DNA of 64,000 nucleotides, taken from positions 6,882,001-6,946,000 of the forward strand of contig NZ_CP109479.1 of NCBI RefSeq assembly GCF_036227485.1, read 5' to 3'. Positions 16,200 to 24,468 of this stretch are shown here, piece after piece. The DNA comes from Streptomyces sp. NBC_01451 (GTDB lineage: Bacteria > Actinomycetota > Actinomycetes > Streptomycetales > Streptomycetaceae). A program made the translations under genes and the position numbers. Under the pieces are notes generated by a model that saw nothing but the letters and a program-made list of their open reading frames with translations, was not told the DNA's origin and searched no databases. The stretch's first letter is position 1. The number at the start of each line of letters is the position of its first letter.

Positions 16200-17807
16200 C
16201 TACTCGGACTTGGTCCTGTACCCCGTCACCTTCGCGATCCACGTGATGAAGTCCGCCGCGTCGTCGTTCGCCCCGTGCCCCGAGTCCCAGTACATGGCCG
16301 CGTTCACGTCGTCGCCCAGCCCCTCAAGGCTCGCCGCGAGGTTGCCCACCACCGACAGCGACGTGTCGCTGTCCTTCGTGCCGACCCGGATCCACCAGTG
16401 CTTCGCCCGCGACGGATTCCGCTTCGCAAGGAACGGCATCGGGTTCATCAGCGTCAGCTTCTCGGGCAGGTCGCTGTCCAGTCGCGCACTGCTGCTGCCC
16501 TCGTGCCGCAGGCTGTACAGCGTGAAGTGGCGGGCCTTCGTCGTCCCCGTCCCGAAGAGGTTGTTCTCGCCCGAGGACAGGTCGAACGCGTCGAACGCCG
16601 GCGTGTCCTTCTTCCGTGCCCCCACATGCGTCAGGAAGTCGGCCCACGTGAAGGTGGCCTTCCCGCCGGACCACGTAATGAAGGTGTTCGCCGCCAGATA
16701 TGTCGAACGCGCCGTCTCCGAAAGGGACTTGAGGTACTTGGTGGCGGCCGGCTGGAGGAAGGTCCGCAGCAGGTAGTCGTCCAGGTTGCGTGCCGTCAGC
16801 GCGCCGAACCCCCGTGCCCGGAGCTTGAGCGACGCCTGGTACTCGGTGAACGCCGTGCTCAGTTCCTTCGACACCGTCTGGTCCACCAGCGAACCCGAAC
16901 TCAGCTTGTTGGCGCCCCAGTTCCACTCGTACGCCATGTCCGCGTGTTCGAGGTCGGTGATCGGGCACCAGTCGCCGCTGGCGAAGATCGCGTCGCTCGC
17001 GTCCGCCGCGCCCAGCGCCTTCAGGTACTTGGCGTACAGCGGGCTGTCGCCGGACGCCCCGAGCAGTGCGGACAGAGCGCCGCCTGCGCTCGTGCCGGAG
17101 GAGACGATCCGGTCGGTGTTGCCCGGGATGCGGCCCTTGTTGAAGCGGACGTAGCGTACGGCGGCCTTGAGGTCGACGATCGCGGCGGGCGCGGTGCCGT
17201 AGTAGGTGCCGGACGAGTCGACGAGCGTACGGCCGCGTGCCCCCGGTTCCACGACCACGTATCCCGCGGCCAGTCCCAGTTTGGCGTTGCTCACCATTTC
17301 GCCCTGGCCGTCCACCTGGGCGTTGCCGCCGGACTCCACCTCGCCCGATCCGGTCGAGGCCGAGGCGGAGGGGGACGCCGTGGGGGCGCCGCCTCCGGGC
17401 GTGCCGGTCATCTCGGCGCCGCCCACTCCGGTCGCGTCCGCAACCGACGACGGCATGTATCCGCCCACCGAGTTGGCGAACAGGATGGGCGCGCGGGTCG
17501 CGTCGACCGCCGTGCCGTCGATCTCGACGGGGACGCTGACGTTCAGGCTCTGGTACTTCTCGTCCACCGGGTTCGTGACGTACGTGATCGCCTTGTAGAA
17601 GTGGTACTTCACCGACTTGTCGCCGGCGTCCGTGGTGATCGTCGTGGTCAGCTCGGTGTACGCGTCCTTGTCGAAGGCGAGCGCGCCCGACGAGGAGGCC
17701 GACGACGTGGACGTCCCGGTCGCCATGGCCTCGTTGCTCATGAAGGTGGCGATCGCCGGGACTGCGACGGCCGCGCCGAGTCCTCCGATTACGGTCCTGC
17801 GCTTCAC
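16200..17807 (-). CDS. Secreted alpha/beta hydrolase, subtype B tannase-like
   Basis: 535 residues starting at GTG 17807 behind GAGGAG. The signal MKRRTVIGGLGAAVAVPAIA has RRTVI, suggesting Tat export. The fold is an alpha/beta hydrolase with the nucleophile elbow GTSAGGALSALLG and a late catalytic His in DSGHGAND. The spacing and flanking sequence recall bacterial subtype B tannases (TanLp1 type), which cleave galloyl esters; feruloyl-esterase-like activity is an alternative. A Thr/Ser/Pro/Gly-rich insertion (about residues 135-165, including TASPSASASTGSG) interrupts the N-terminal half and looks like a flexible linker. It is followed at a distance by marR on the same strand but has its own leader. 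Confidence 0.8.
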   Translation of the reverse strand: MKRRTVIGGLGAAVAVPAIATFMSNEAMATGTSTSSASSSGALAFDKDAYTELTTTITTDAGDKSVKYHFYKAITYVTNPVDEKYQSLNVSVPVEIDGTAVDATRAPILFANSVGGYMPSSVADATGVGGAEMTGTPGGGAPTASPSASASTGSGEVESGGNAQVDGQGEMVSNAKLGLAAGYVVVEPGARGRTLVDSSGTYYGTAPAAIVDLKAAVRYVRFNKGRIPGNTDRIVSSGTSAGGALSALLGASGDSPLYAKYLKALGAADASDAIFASGDWCPITDLEHADMAYEWNWGANKLSSGSLVDQTVSKELSTAFTEYQASLKLRARGFGALTARNLDDYLLRTFLQPAATKYLKSLSETARSTYLAANTFITWSGGKATFTWADFLTHVGARKKDTPAFDAFDLSSGENNLFGTGTTKARHFTLYSLRHEGSSSARLDSDLPEKLTLMNPMPFLAKRNPSRAKHWWIRVGTKDSDTSLSVVGNLAASLEGLGDDVNAAMYWDSGHGANDDAADFITWIAKVTGYRTKSE

Positions 17808-17954
17808 GATGTCTCCTCGGGTCCGTGAGGGGGGTGTCTGCGCATGCGAACGTATTTTGGTGGCGGCGAAATCGTCAACAATTTCGTCGAACTCATCACC
17901 GACGCACAGCTGCCCCTCATGGAACGTAAAGCCGTCCCGCGCCCGTGCCGGTGG

Positions 17955-18413
17955 CTAGGCCTGGGGTCGCGCCTCCGTCATCCGCAGCAACAGGCCCCGC
18001 AACAGCACCCGTTCCTCGTCGGACAGCCCGGCCAGTGGCTCCCGGGCGAAGTCCAGCGAGTCGCGCAGGCTCCGTGCGACCCGGAGTCCCTCGTCCGTGC
18101 AGGCGGCCAGTTTCACCCGGCGGTCCGAGGGGTCGGGGCGGCGCTCGACCAGGTCCCGGGACTCCAGCCGGTCCACGATCCCGGTGACGTTCGACGGCTC
18201 GCACCGCAGCTTCCGTGCCAGCTGCCGCATCGGCAGTGGCCCCAGCGAGAGCAGGCTCAGCAGGCGGGCCTGTGCTCCGGTGAGGGAGTGCTGGGTGGCC
18301 GCCTCCTCGTACTCCTCGTGATAGCGGGCCACGACCGCGCCGATGAGGTCGATGACCTCCAGGGTCAGGGGGTCGCGGCGGCGGGTCTTCTCCGGTGTGG
18401 CCATGCTCTCCAC
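17955..18413 (-). CDS. MarR-family transcriptional regulator
   Basis: 152 residues from GTG 18413 (AAGGG upstream); ATG 18404 is an alternative that removes three residues. The winged helix-turn-helix is clear: LTGAQARLLSLLSLGPLPMRQLARKL, recognition region CEPSNVTGIVDRLESRDLVER, and wing RRPDPSDRRVKLAACTDEG. It is divergent from an NADP-dependent oxidoreductase, with a strong inverted repeat between them. This is the usual layout in which MarR represses itself and its target and is released by a small electrophile or phenolic. Confidence 0.93.
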   Translation of the reverse strand: MESMATPEKTRRRDPLTLEVIDLIGAVVARYHEEYEEAATQHSLTGAQARLLSLLSLGPLPMRQLARKLRCEPSNVTGIVDRLESRDLVERRPDPSDRRVKLAACTDEGLRVARSLRDSLDFAREPLAGLSDEERVLLRGLLLRMTEARPQA

Positions 18414-18455
18414 ACTACCCTTTTACTTGACATCATGAAATATTCAGGAGCATCA

Positions 18456-18476
18456 TTGTTTCAGGTAGTGAAACAA
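18456..18476. promoter_or_regulatory. MarR operator between divergent genes
   Basis: TTGTTTCA-GGTAG-TGAAACAA, perfect 8-bp arms. It lies 17-24 bp downstream of a TTGACA (18427-18432) that can serve as -35 for the oxidoreductase gene, so a bound dimer would cover the -10 and start site. A smaller TGAA-ATA-TTCA palindrome at 18436-18446 lies between -35 and -10. Confidence 0.75.
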
Positions 18477-18516
18477 GTGAGCCTGAACATCTGAGCCGCA
18501 CCGGAAGGCCCCCCTC

Positions 18517-19545
18517 ATGTCCGACGCCCCCGCCCCCGCCCTCCCCGCCGTCAACCGCGAATGGCACCTGCTCAGCCGTCCGGTCGGCGTGCCCAAGGCC
18601 GAGGACTTCGCCCTCGTCGAGGCCGAGGTCCCGCAGCCCCGCGAGGGCCAGGTGCTGGTGCGGAACCTGTACGTGTCCGTGGACCCCTACATGCGCGGCC
18701 GGATGAGTGACGCCAAGTCGTACGTCGCCCCCTTCGAGCTGGGCAAGGTCATGCAGGGCGGGGCCGTCGGCGTGGTCGTCGAATCCAACGCCGAGGGCCT
18801 GTCCGTCGGCGACCACGTCCTGCACTTCCTCGGCTGGCGCGAGTACGCGGCCGTGAACGCGAAGGACGCCGTCAAGGTCGACCCCGAGGCCGCGCCGCTG
18901 TCCGCGTACCTCGGTGTTCTCGGCATGACCGGCCTCACCGCCTACGCGGGCCTCCTGCGCACCGCCTCCTTCAAGGAGGGCGACGTGGTGTTCGTGTCCG
19001 GCGCGGCCGGTGCCGTGGGCGGCCAGGTCGGCCAGATCGCCAAGCTGAAGGGCGCCTCCCGGGTCATCGGCTCCGCCGGCTCCGCCGAGAAGGTCAAGCT
19101 GCTGGTGGAGGAGTACGGCTTCGACGCCGCCTTCAACTACAAGGACGGGCCGGTCGGTTCGCAGCTGCGCGAGGCCGCTCCCGACGGCATCGACGTGTAC
19201 TTCGACAACGTGGGCGGCGACCACCTGGAGGCGGCCATCGGTTCCCTCAAGCACGCCGGCCGTATCGCCATCTGCGGCATGATCTCCGTCTACAACAACA
19301 CGGAGCCCGCCCCCGGCCCGAGGAACCTCGCCCGCCTCATCGCCACCCGTGGCCGCATCGAGGGCCTCCTCGTGGGCGACCACTACGACCTCCAGGCCCA
19401 GTTCGTCGAGGAGGTCGGCGCCTGGGTCCGCTCCGGCGAGCTCAAGTACCGCGAGACGGTCGTCGAGGGCATCGAGAACAACCTGGAGGCGTTCTTCGGG
19501 GTGCTGCGCGGCGACAACACCGGCAAGATGATCGTCAAGTTCTGA
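18517..19545 (+). CDS. NADP-dependent oxidoreductase (zinc-less MDR, leukotriene B4 dehydrogenase/CurA type)
   Basis: 342 residues with no zinc ligands, so a reductase rather than an alcohol dehydrogenase. Hallmarks are YVSVDPYMRGRM near residue 60, the cofactor-binding GAAGAVGGQVGQIAKLKG and the IDVYFDNVGG block. These match 2-alkenal reductases/prostaglandin-reductase-like enzymes, which reduce the C=C bond of alpha,beta-unsaturated carbonyls using NADPH. Divergent MarR control fits a response to reactive electrophiles. A perfect terminator hairpin follows at 19610-19642. Confidence 0.92.
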   Translation: MSDAPAPALPAVNREWHLLSRPVGVPKAEDFALVEAEVPQPREGQVLVRNLYVSVDPYMRGRMSDAKSYVAPFELGKVMQGGAVGVVVESNAEGLSVGDHVLHFLGWREYAAVNAKDAVKVDPEAAPLSAYLGVLGMTGLTAYAGLLRTASFKEGDVVFVSGAAGAVGGQVGQIAKLKGASRVIGSAGSAEKVKLLVEEYGFDAAFNYKDGPVGSQLREAAPDGIDVYFDNVGGDHLEAAIGSLKHAGRIAICGMISVYNNTEPAPGPRNLARLIATRGRIEGLLVGDHYDLQAQFVEEVGAWVRSGELKYRETVVEGIENNLEAFFGVLRGDNTGKMIVKF

Positions 19546-19609
19546 GCCGACAGCCCTTCTGCACGGCCTTCTTGACGGCCGTCTGCGCGGCCTTCCTGAC
19601 GGTATGACC

Positions 19610-19642
19610 GAGGCCGCACCCCTGGACGTGGGGTGCGGCCTC
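19610..19642. terminator. Bidirectional terminator
   Basis: GAGGCCGCACCCC / GGGGTGCGGCCTC, perfect 13-bp arms and a 7-nt loop, between the convergent oxidoreductase and serine hydrolase genes. A 20-bp direct repeat with two mismatches (CTGCaCGGCCTTCtTGACGG) occurs at 19559-19578 and 19583-19602 just before it. Confidence 0.85.
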
Positions 19643-19664
19643 CGCCGCCGGACGGGAGAACGGG

Positions 19665-20876
19665 TCAGCCGCGCAGCGCCGCTGTGTGCGCGGCCCGTAC
19701 GAACCGCTCGTTCTCCGGCGCCGCTCCGCCCGGGAAGGCGTAGCGGCGGCGGGTGTAGCCGTAGGCCAGACCGCTGTGCGGGTCGGCGAAGGCCTGGGAG
19801 CCGCCCGCGCCGCTGTGACCGATCGTCCCCGCGCCCAGGAACGGGTAGGCGACGTCGGCGGTCTTCTGGAAGCCCAGGCCGAACGACTTGTGGGTCCGGG
19901 CCACCAGGTCGTAGCCGGCCGAGTGGAACTGGCCGAACTCCGCCACCGTGTCCGGCTTCAGCAGCGGCGCGTGCTCGCCCACCTCACTGATCGCCGCCGC
20001 GTACAGCCCGGCCAGCCCACGCGCCGACGCCACCCCGCCGACGGACGCCGGACCCTTGGCGCGGACCACCCGGTGGTTGGGGAGCGATTCGATGTCGGTG
20101 GGCTCGACCCCGTTGCGGTTGAAGGCGACCGACGCGAGCGTGTGCGGTCCGGAGGGCAGCGAGTCCAGCAACTCCCGTTCCTCCGGCGTCGGCAGCATCG
20201 GCTGGACGGTACGGAAGCGCGGCTCCAGTGCCTCCGGCAGCCCCAGGTGGAAGTCGAGGCCGTAAGGGGCGCGCACCCGCTCCTCGTGGACCTCCTGGAG
20301 CGTACGGCCCGTGGCGCGCCGTACGATCTCGCCGGTCAACGCGCCGATGACCAGGGCGTGGTAGCCGAAGGCGGTGCCCGGGCGCCAGAACGGGCGCTGG
20401 TCCGCGAGGCGTTCGGCGATCAGCCGGTCGCAGGCCAGCTCCTCCAGGGTGAAACCGGCGTCCGCGCCGACCAGACCGGCCCGGTGCGCGAGCAGGTCGC
20501 GCAGGGTCAGCGCGGCCTTGCCCTCGGCGGCGAACTCCGGCCAGTAGTAGGTGACTTTGCGATCCAGTTCCAGCGTGCCCTCCTGGACCAGCAGGGCGAC
20601 CACGAGGTGGGCGGCGCCCTTCGTCGACGAGTACACGCCGTAGAGGCTGTCCGGCCCCGGGCCCGGTTCGGTGTCCGGCCCGGAGTCCGGGGCCGCCCAC
20701 AGGTCGACGACCCGCCGGCCGTGCACATACGCGCACAACTGGCCTTCATAGTCCGGCAGTTCACCGGCGACGAAGGCGGCGAACTCCTCCCGCACCGCCT
20801 CGAAGCCCTCGGCGACCGTGCCCCGGACGAGTCGTCCTGCGGCCCCGGTGGTCTCCTGCGTCATCCCCTGTGTCAT
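19665..20876 (-). CDS. Serine hydrolase, beta-lactamase/esterase (class C-like) family
   Basis: 403 residues, no signal peptide, so probably cytoplasmic. ATG 20876 overlaps the M14 peptidase stop as ATGA, with GGAG upstream, so translation is coupled. The nucleophile motif SxxK is YSSTK (Ser 83, Lys 86). A downstream FGYHALVIGALTGEI block supplies the Tyr of the second motif, and GHSGAGG near the end acts as the KTG-equivalent. This is the EstB/LovD-like esterase pattern rather than a true beta-lactamase. A much longer frame through the upstream gene is an artefact. Confidence 0.9.
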   Translation of the reverse strand: MTQGMTQETTGAAGRLVRGTVAEGFEAVREEFAAFVAGELPDYEGQLCAYVHGRRVVDLWAAPDSGPDTEPGPGPDSLYGVYSSTKGAAHLVVALLVQEGTLELDRKVTYYWPEFAAEGKAALTLRDLLAHRAGLVGADAGFTLEELACDRLIAERLADQRPFWRPGTAFGYHALVIGALTGEIVRRATGRTLQEVHEERVRAPYGLDFHLGLPEALEPRFRTVQPMLPTPEERELLDSLPSGPHTLASVAFNRNGVEPTDIESLPNHRVVRAKGPASVGGVASARGLAGLYAAAISEVGEHAPLLKPDTVAEFGQFHSAGYDLVARTHKSFGLGFQKTADVAYPFLGAGTIGHSGAGGSQAFADPHSGLAYGYTRRRYAFPGGAAPENERFVRAAHTAALRG

Positions 20877-23491
20877 CGGCTCTCCTTGCTCGTCGTACCG
20901 GTCGGCGCGGTCGGCACGCTCAGCAGAGCACGTGCCACCTGCGCGAACTCCCCCTTGGGATGGTCCCGGAACAGCGGCTCGGTACCGAACAGCACCGCGT
21001 GCGGCCCGCTGACCACCGACGCCTGTCCCGCCGCTGCCGCCGGCCCCCCGGACCCGTCCGCCAACGGCCGCCAGTGCCCGGCGACGAGAGGGTTCCCCGC
21101 CGCGTACGACTGGTCGACCCGCACGCCGGGTCCCAGGTCCGTGAACCAGACGGGCGCGTAGACGAACCCGTGGTCCGGCGCCCCGCCGGTGACCGGGCTC
21201 CGGCCCGAATTCACCACCCGGACAACGCCGTTGGCGTCCCCGTTGCCCTCGACCGGCCTGACGGCCAGCAGCCCGGCGGCGGAGTTCAGCGCGGCTCCGT
21301 CGGCACCCCGGCCGACCAGCCCCCGGGAGCCGAGGAAGGCGTCGAGCGCCGTACGGGCGGCCGGATTCAGACCCTCGTACGCCACACCCTGCGACACGAA
21401 CAGCACATCCACCGCCGACCAGTCGAAACCGGCGTTGAGGACGGCCGTCGACACCGGCGTGACCTCGAAGTCCATCTCGCGCAGCGCGAACAGCTCCCCG
21501 GGCGTGACGGCCGCGGCGACCCGGGTGCGTCGCAGGGCCGCCGTACCGGTCGCCTTCGTCGCGTCGAAGGCCACGTCGTACCTGCGGGCCAGCGCGACCG
21601 CCCTCCCGCGCGCCGACGCCGGGACGATCGCACTGCCGTCCGCTGCCCGCTGTACCGAAACCCCGTCCCGGAGAAGGGAGTTGAGGGCGGCGATCGCACG
21701 CGGGTCGTCCAGCCGCAGCCGGAGTCTCCCCTGCGGAGCGACATAACCGACCCGCGCGGCAGCGGTGACCGCCCGCAGGGGAACGCCCGACAGGCTGACC
21801 CCGTCGACCGGTTGGACGGTCGCGCCCCACAACCGGCCGAGACTCCAGCCCGAGATGTCGTACATCACCGACACCTTGTCGCTGATGTCCCGCCCGTCGG
21901 CGAGCAGCACGTTCGCGAGCCCGCGCTTCGGCTGGCGCATGTCGACGACGTACGAGCCCTTCGCGTACGTCCGTCCGCCGAGCCGGAACGCATGGCTCGC
22001 GCGGGTGACCCGGACGTCGTTGGCGAGCAGGTGGTCCACCAGCCGGGCGGCGGCGGGCCCGGAGCGCTGGGCCGTGGCGCCGGCCGGAATGACGTACGCA
22101 CGGGGGAAGGCGGTCGTGTAGACGTCCTCCGGCCCGATCCCCGGCACCCCGGGGACGGTCGCCGCCGACACCGGCACCTGCGCGGCCCCCGAAGCGCCGC
22201 GCCGGAAGACCTCGATCTGGTCGGCGACGAGCGAAGTCCGGTGCTCCCGCACGTAGTCGAGGGTCGCCGTGATGGCCGCGCCGGCCACGGCGACGTTGAT
22301 CGCGCTGCGGCGGCGCAGCTCCTCCACCGGCAGGGTGTCGTAGGCCCGGTTGTTGACCGTCATGGGGATCTCGACGGTGTGCGCGGCGACCGTGCCGTGG
22401 AAGGCCGCGTACTGCGGGGTGAAGATCGGCGGCCAGTCGTCCCAGCCCTCCTCCTGGTCACGGAACGGGATCTGGGCGGGCTCGACGCCGTCCTTCGCCG
22501 GCGTGTAGCCGAGGCCGTTGACCGCTGCCTCCATCCCGAGGGCGTTGGCGTAGGTGTTCTTCAGGAAGAGGTCGTACTCGTAGTTCTCGCCGTGCGGGGG
22601 AGTGGTGGGCTCGATGAGGGTGCCGTTGACGTACCCGTGCAGATCGAGCATCACGGTCGGCTGCTTGTCGATCTCGATCTGCCGCATCGCCCGCCCCTCG
22701 GGCTGCGAGGAGGTGACGAAGTCCCGGTTCAGATCGAACCCGTTGGCGTTGGCACGGGTGCCCGCGATACGGCCGTCCGGGTTGGCGGTGATGTTGAAGT
22801 AGAGCCGGCTGTGCGCCAGCAGGTCCCGCGTCCCGGCGTCGGTGGCCGTCGCGAGCCGCTCGACGAGCTTCAGGGAGGCGTCGGTGCCCTCCCACTCGTT
22901 GCCGTGGATGTTGTTGTTGACGAAGACGGGTGCCTTGTAACTCCGCTTCACCGCCTGGCTCCTGGCGGCGGCCGAGGGCGCGTTCTCGATCAGCTCGCGC
23001 ATGTCCTCCTGGGCGCGCGTCTGCGCCGCGCTCTCCGGCGCGGTGACCGTGACGAGATACAGCCGGTGCCCGCCCGCGGAACGGCCCGCGACCTCGACGC
23101 TCACCCGGTCGCCCAGCTTCTGGAGGGCGTTCAGCTTCGGCGCGATGGCGTGGTACGGGGTCAGGCCCAGCTTGATGGACCTGTCCGCCGGGTTCTCCGG
23201 GTCGGGGGACAGGGTCTGCTCGCGGGGGTAGCCGCGCCCCCTGTCGGAGAGGTCGGTGACGGGGGCGGTGAGGGCGCGGACGGCGGCCCCGGCGGGGGTC
23301 CTCGCGGCGCGCGGGCCGTCCGCGGACCGCGCGGCCTCCGCCTCCGTGCCGGCGCCCTCCACCCCCTCACGGGTGACGGGCCTGCGGTCGGCGGTGGCGC
23401 TGTGGGGGGTGAGCAGGAGTGAACCCGCCGTGGTGACGGCGAGGACGGTGAGCAGAACAGGGCTCGGTGGAACGGGTCTTGTGCGACGCAC
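20873..23491 (-). CDS. Secreted M14-family zinc carboxypeptidase
   Basis: 872 residues from GTG 23491 with GAGAAGG upstream. The signal peptide occupies about residues 1-34 (PVLLTVLAVTTAGSLLL). The M14 catalytic domain (about 105-400) has the zinc ligands HGNEWEG (His 196, Glu 199) and LDLHGYVN (His 285), the substrate-binding TRANANGFDLNRDF, and the catalytic Glu candidate in HTVEIPMT. The second half (about 430-870) is a long extension with glutamine-amidotransferase-like beta/alpha character, ending near VWFTDLGPGVRVDQSYAAG, as seen in other large Streptomyces M14 proteins. It cleaves C-terminal residues outside the cell. Coupled to the serine hydrolase downstream. Confidence 0.9.
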   Translation of the reverse strand: MRRTRPVPPSPVLLTVLAVTTAGSLLLTPHSATADRRPVTREGVEGAGTEAEAARSADGPRAARTPAGAAVRALTAPVTDLSDRGRGYPREQTLSPDPENPADRSIKLGLTPYHAIAPKLNALQKLGDRVSVEVAGRSAGGHRLYLVTVTAPESAAQTRAQEDMRELIENAPSAAARSQAVKRSYKAPVFVNNNIHGNEWEGTDASLKLVERLATATDAGTRDLLAHSRLYFNITANPDGRIAGTRANANGFDLNRDFVTSSQPEGRAMRQIEIDKQPTVMLDLHGYVNGTLIEPTTPPHGENYEYDLFLKNTYANALGMEAAVNGLGYTPAKDGVEPAQIPFRDQEEGWDDWPPIFTPQYAAFHGTVAAHTVEIPMTVNNRAYDTLPVEELRRRSAINVAVAGAAITATLDYVREHRTSLVADQIEVFRRGASGAAQVPVSAATVPGVPGIGPEDVYTTAFPRAYVIPAGATAQRSGPAAARLVDHLLANDVRVTRASHAFRLGGRTYAKGSYVVDMRQPKRGLANVLLADGRDISDKVSVMYDISGWSLGRLWGATVQPVDGVSLSGVPLRAVTAAARVGYVAPQGRLRLRLDDPRAIAALNSLLRDGVSVQRAADGSAIVPASARGRAVALARRYDVAFDATKATGTAALRRTRVAAAVTPGELFALREMDFEVTPVSTAVLNAGFDWSAVDVLFVSQGVAYEGLNPAARTALDAFLGSRGLVGRGADGAALNSAAGLLAVRPVEGNGDANGVVRVVNSGRSPVTGGAPDHGFVYAPVWFTDLGPGVRVDQSYAAGNPLVAGHWRPLADGSGGPAAAAGQASVVSGPHAVLFGTEPLFRDHPKGEFAQVARALLSVPTAPTGTTSKESR

Positions 23492-23652
23492 GCGTACCTT
23501 CTCCCATGCTTCCTGAACGTCCTGTGCTTCCTGAGATCGGTACGGCGAGATGTACCCTCTCGACTCAACGCCAACAAGAGGGTCTCCGCGCCACGGATGC
23601 CCCGGACGGCGGATGCGGAGGGGGCCGGAAGGGTCCCCGATAGAGTTCCCCC

Positions 23653-24468
23653 ATGAGCGATCTCGCGGCAGGTTTCCGCTACCTCCTGAAGGGCCAGCGC
23701 TGGGTCGCCCGACACGGCAGGCAGTACGGATTCGGGCTGCTCCCCGGCCTCCTCACGCTCGTCCTCTACCTCGCCGCCCTGACCGCCCTCGCCCTCTACG
23801 GCACCGATCTCACCGCCTGGGCCACCCCCTTCGCCGACGGCTGGCCGAGCCCCTGGCTCGGCCTCTTCCGCGGCTTCCTCACCGCCCTCCTCTTCGCCCT
23901 CGCCCTGCTCCTCTCGGTCCTCACCTTCACCGCGATGACCCTCCTCATAGGCCAGCCCTTCTACGAGAACCTCTCCGAGAAGGTCGACCGGGACGTGTCA
24001 CCCGACGGCACGGCCCCCGAGTCGGGCCTGCCGCTGCTCAGGGAGTTGTGGATCTCGGCCCGCGACAGCCTCCGGGTCCTCGTACGGGCCCTGTGCTGGG
24101 CCCTGCTCCTCTTCGCCCTCGGCTTCGTCCCGGTCGCCGGGCAGACCGTCGTCCCCGTGCTCGGCTTCATGGTCACCGGCTTCTTCCTCACCGAGGAGCT
24201 GACCGGCGTCGCCCTCCAGCGCCGCAGGGTCGAACTCCGTGAGCGCCTGGCCCTGTTGCGCTCCCGCAGGCTGCTCGTGTGGGGCTTCGGCACGCCGCTC
24301 GCCCTGGCCTTCGTGGTGCCCTTCGTCGCCGTCTTCCTGATGCCGGGCGCGGTCGCGGGCGCCACGATGATGGCCCGCGACCTGCTCGGCGAGGAGACCC
24401 GGGAGTCCTCGGACGCCGAGGACGACGAGGACGCCGACGATCAGGAGACGTCGGCCTCGTCCTCCTGA
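23653..24468 (+). CDS. EI24 domain-containing membrane protein
   Basis: 271 residues with about four hydrophobic segments (residues 27-48, 68-95, 142-185 and 215-240) and an acidic C-terminus rich in Asp/Glu (EDDEDADDQETSASSS). The opening LAAGFRYLLKGQRWVARHGRQYGFGLLPGLLTL and the LIGQPFYENLSEKVD block are typical of the EI24/CysZ-like family; the role in actinobacteria is unknown. No ribosome site is seen. A TAGAGT -10-like hexamer ends only 6 bp before ATG 23653, so the transcript may be leaderless. Its 3' end overlaps the convergent gene by 28 bp. Confidence 0.85.
   Translation: MSDLAAGFRYLLKGQRWVARHGRQYGFGLLPGLLTLVLYLAALTALALYGTDLTAWATPFADGWPSPWLGLFRGFLTALLFALALLLSVLTFTAMTLLIGQPFYENLSEKVDRDVSPDGTAPESGLPLLRELWISARDSLRVLVRALCWALLLFALGFVPVAGQTVVPVLGFMVTGFFLTEELTGVALQRRRVELRERLALLRSRRLLVWGFGTPLALAFVVPFVAVFLMPGAVAGATMMARDLLGEETRESSDAEDDEDADDQETSASSS

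Noticed and set aside
19665..21830. 721-codon version of the serine hydrolase
   Set aside because: The first 318 codons lie inside the M14 peptidase gene in another frame. The coupled ATGA start at 20876 with a ribosome site is convincing.
20870..23422. 850-codon open frame on the plus strand
   Set aside because: Antisense to the M14 peptidase and rich in Arg/Gly/Val/Asp; no ribosome site and no domain.
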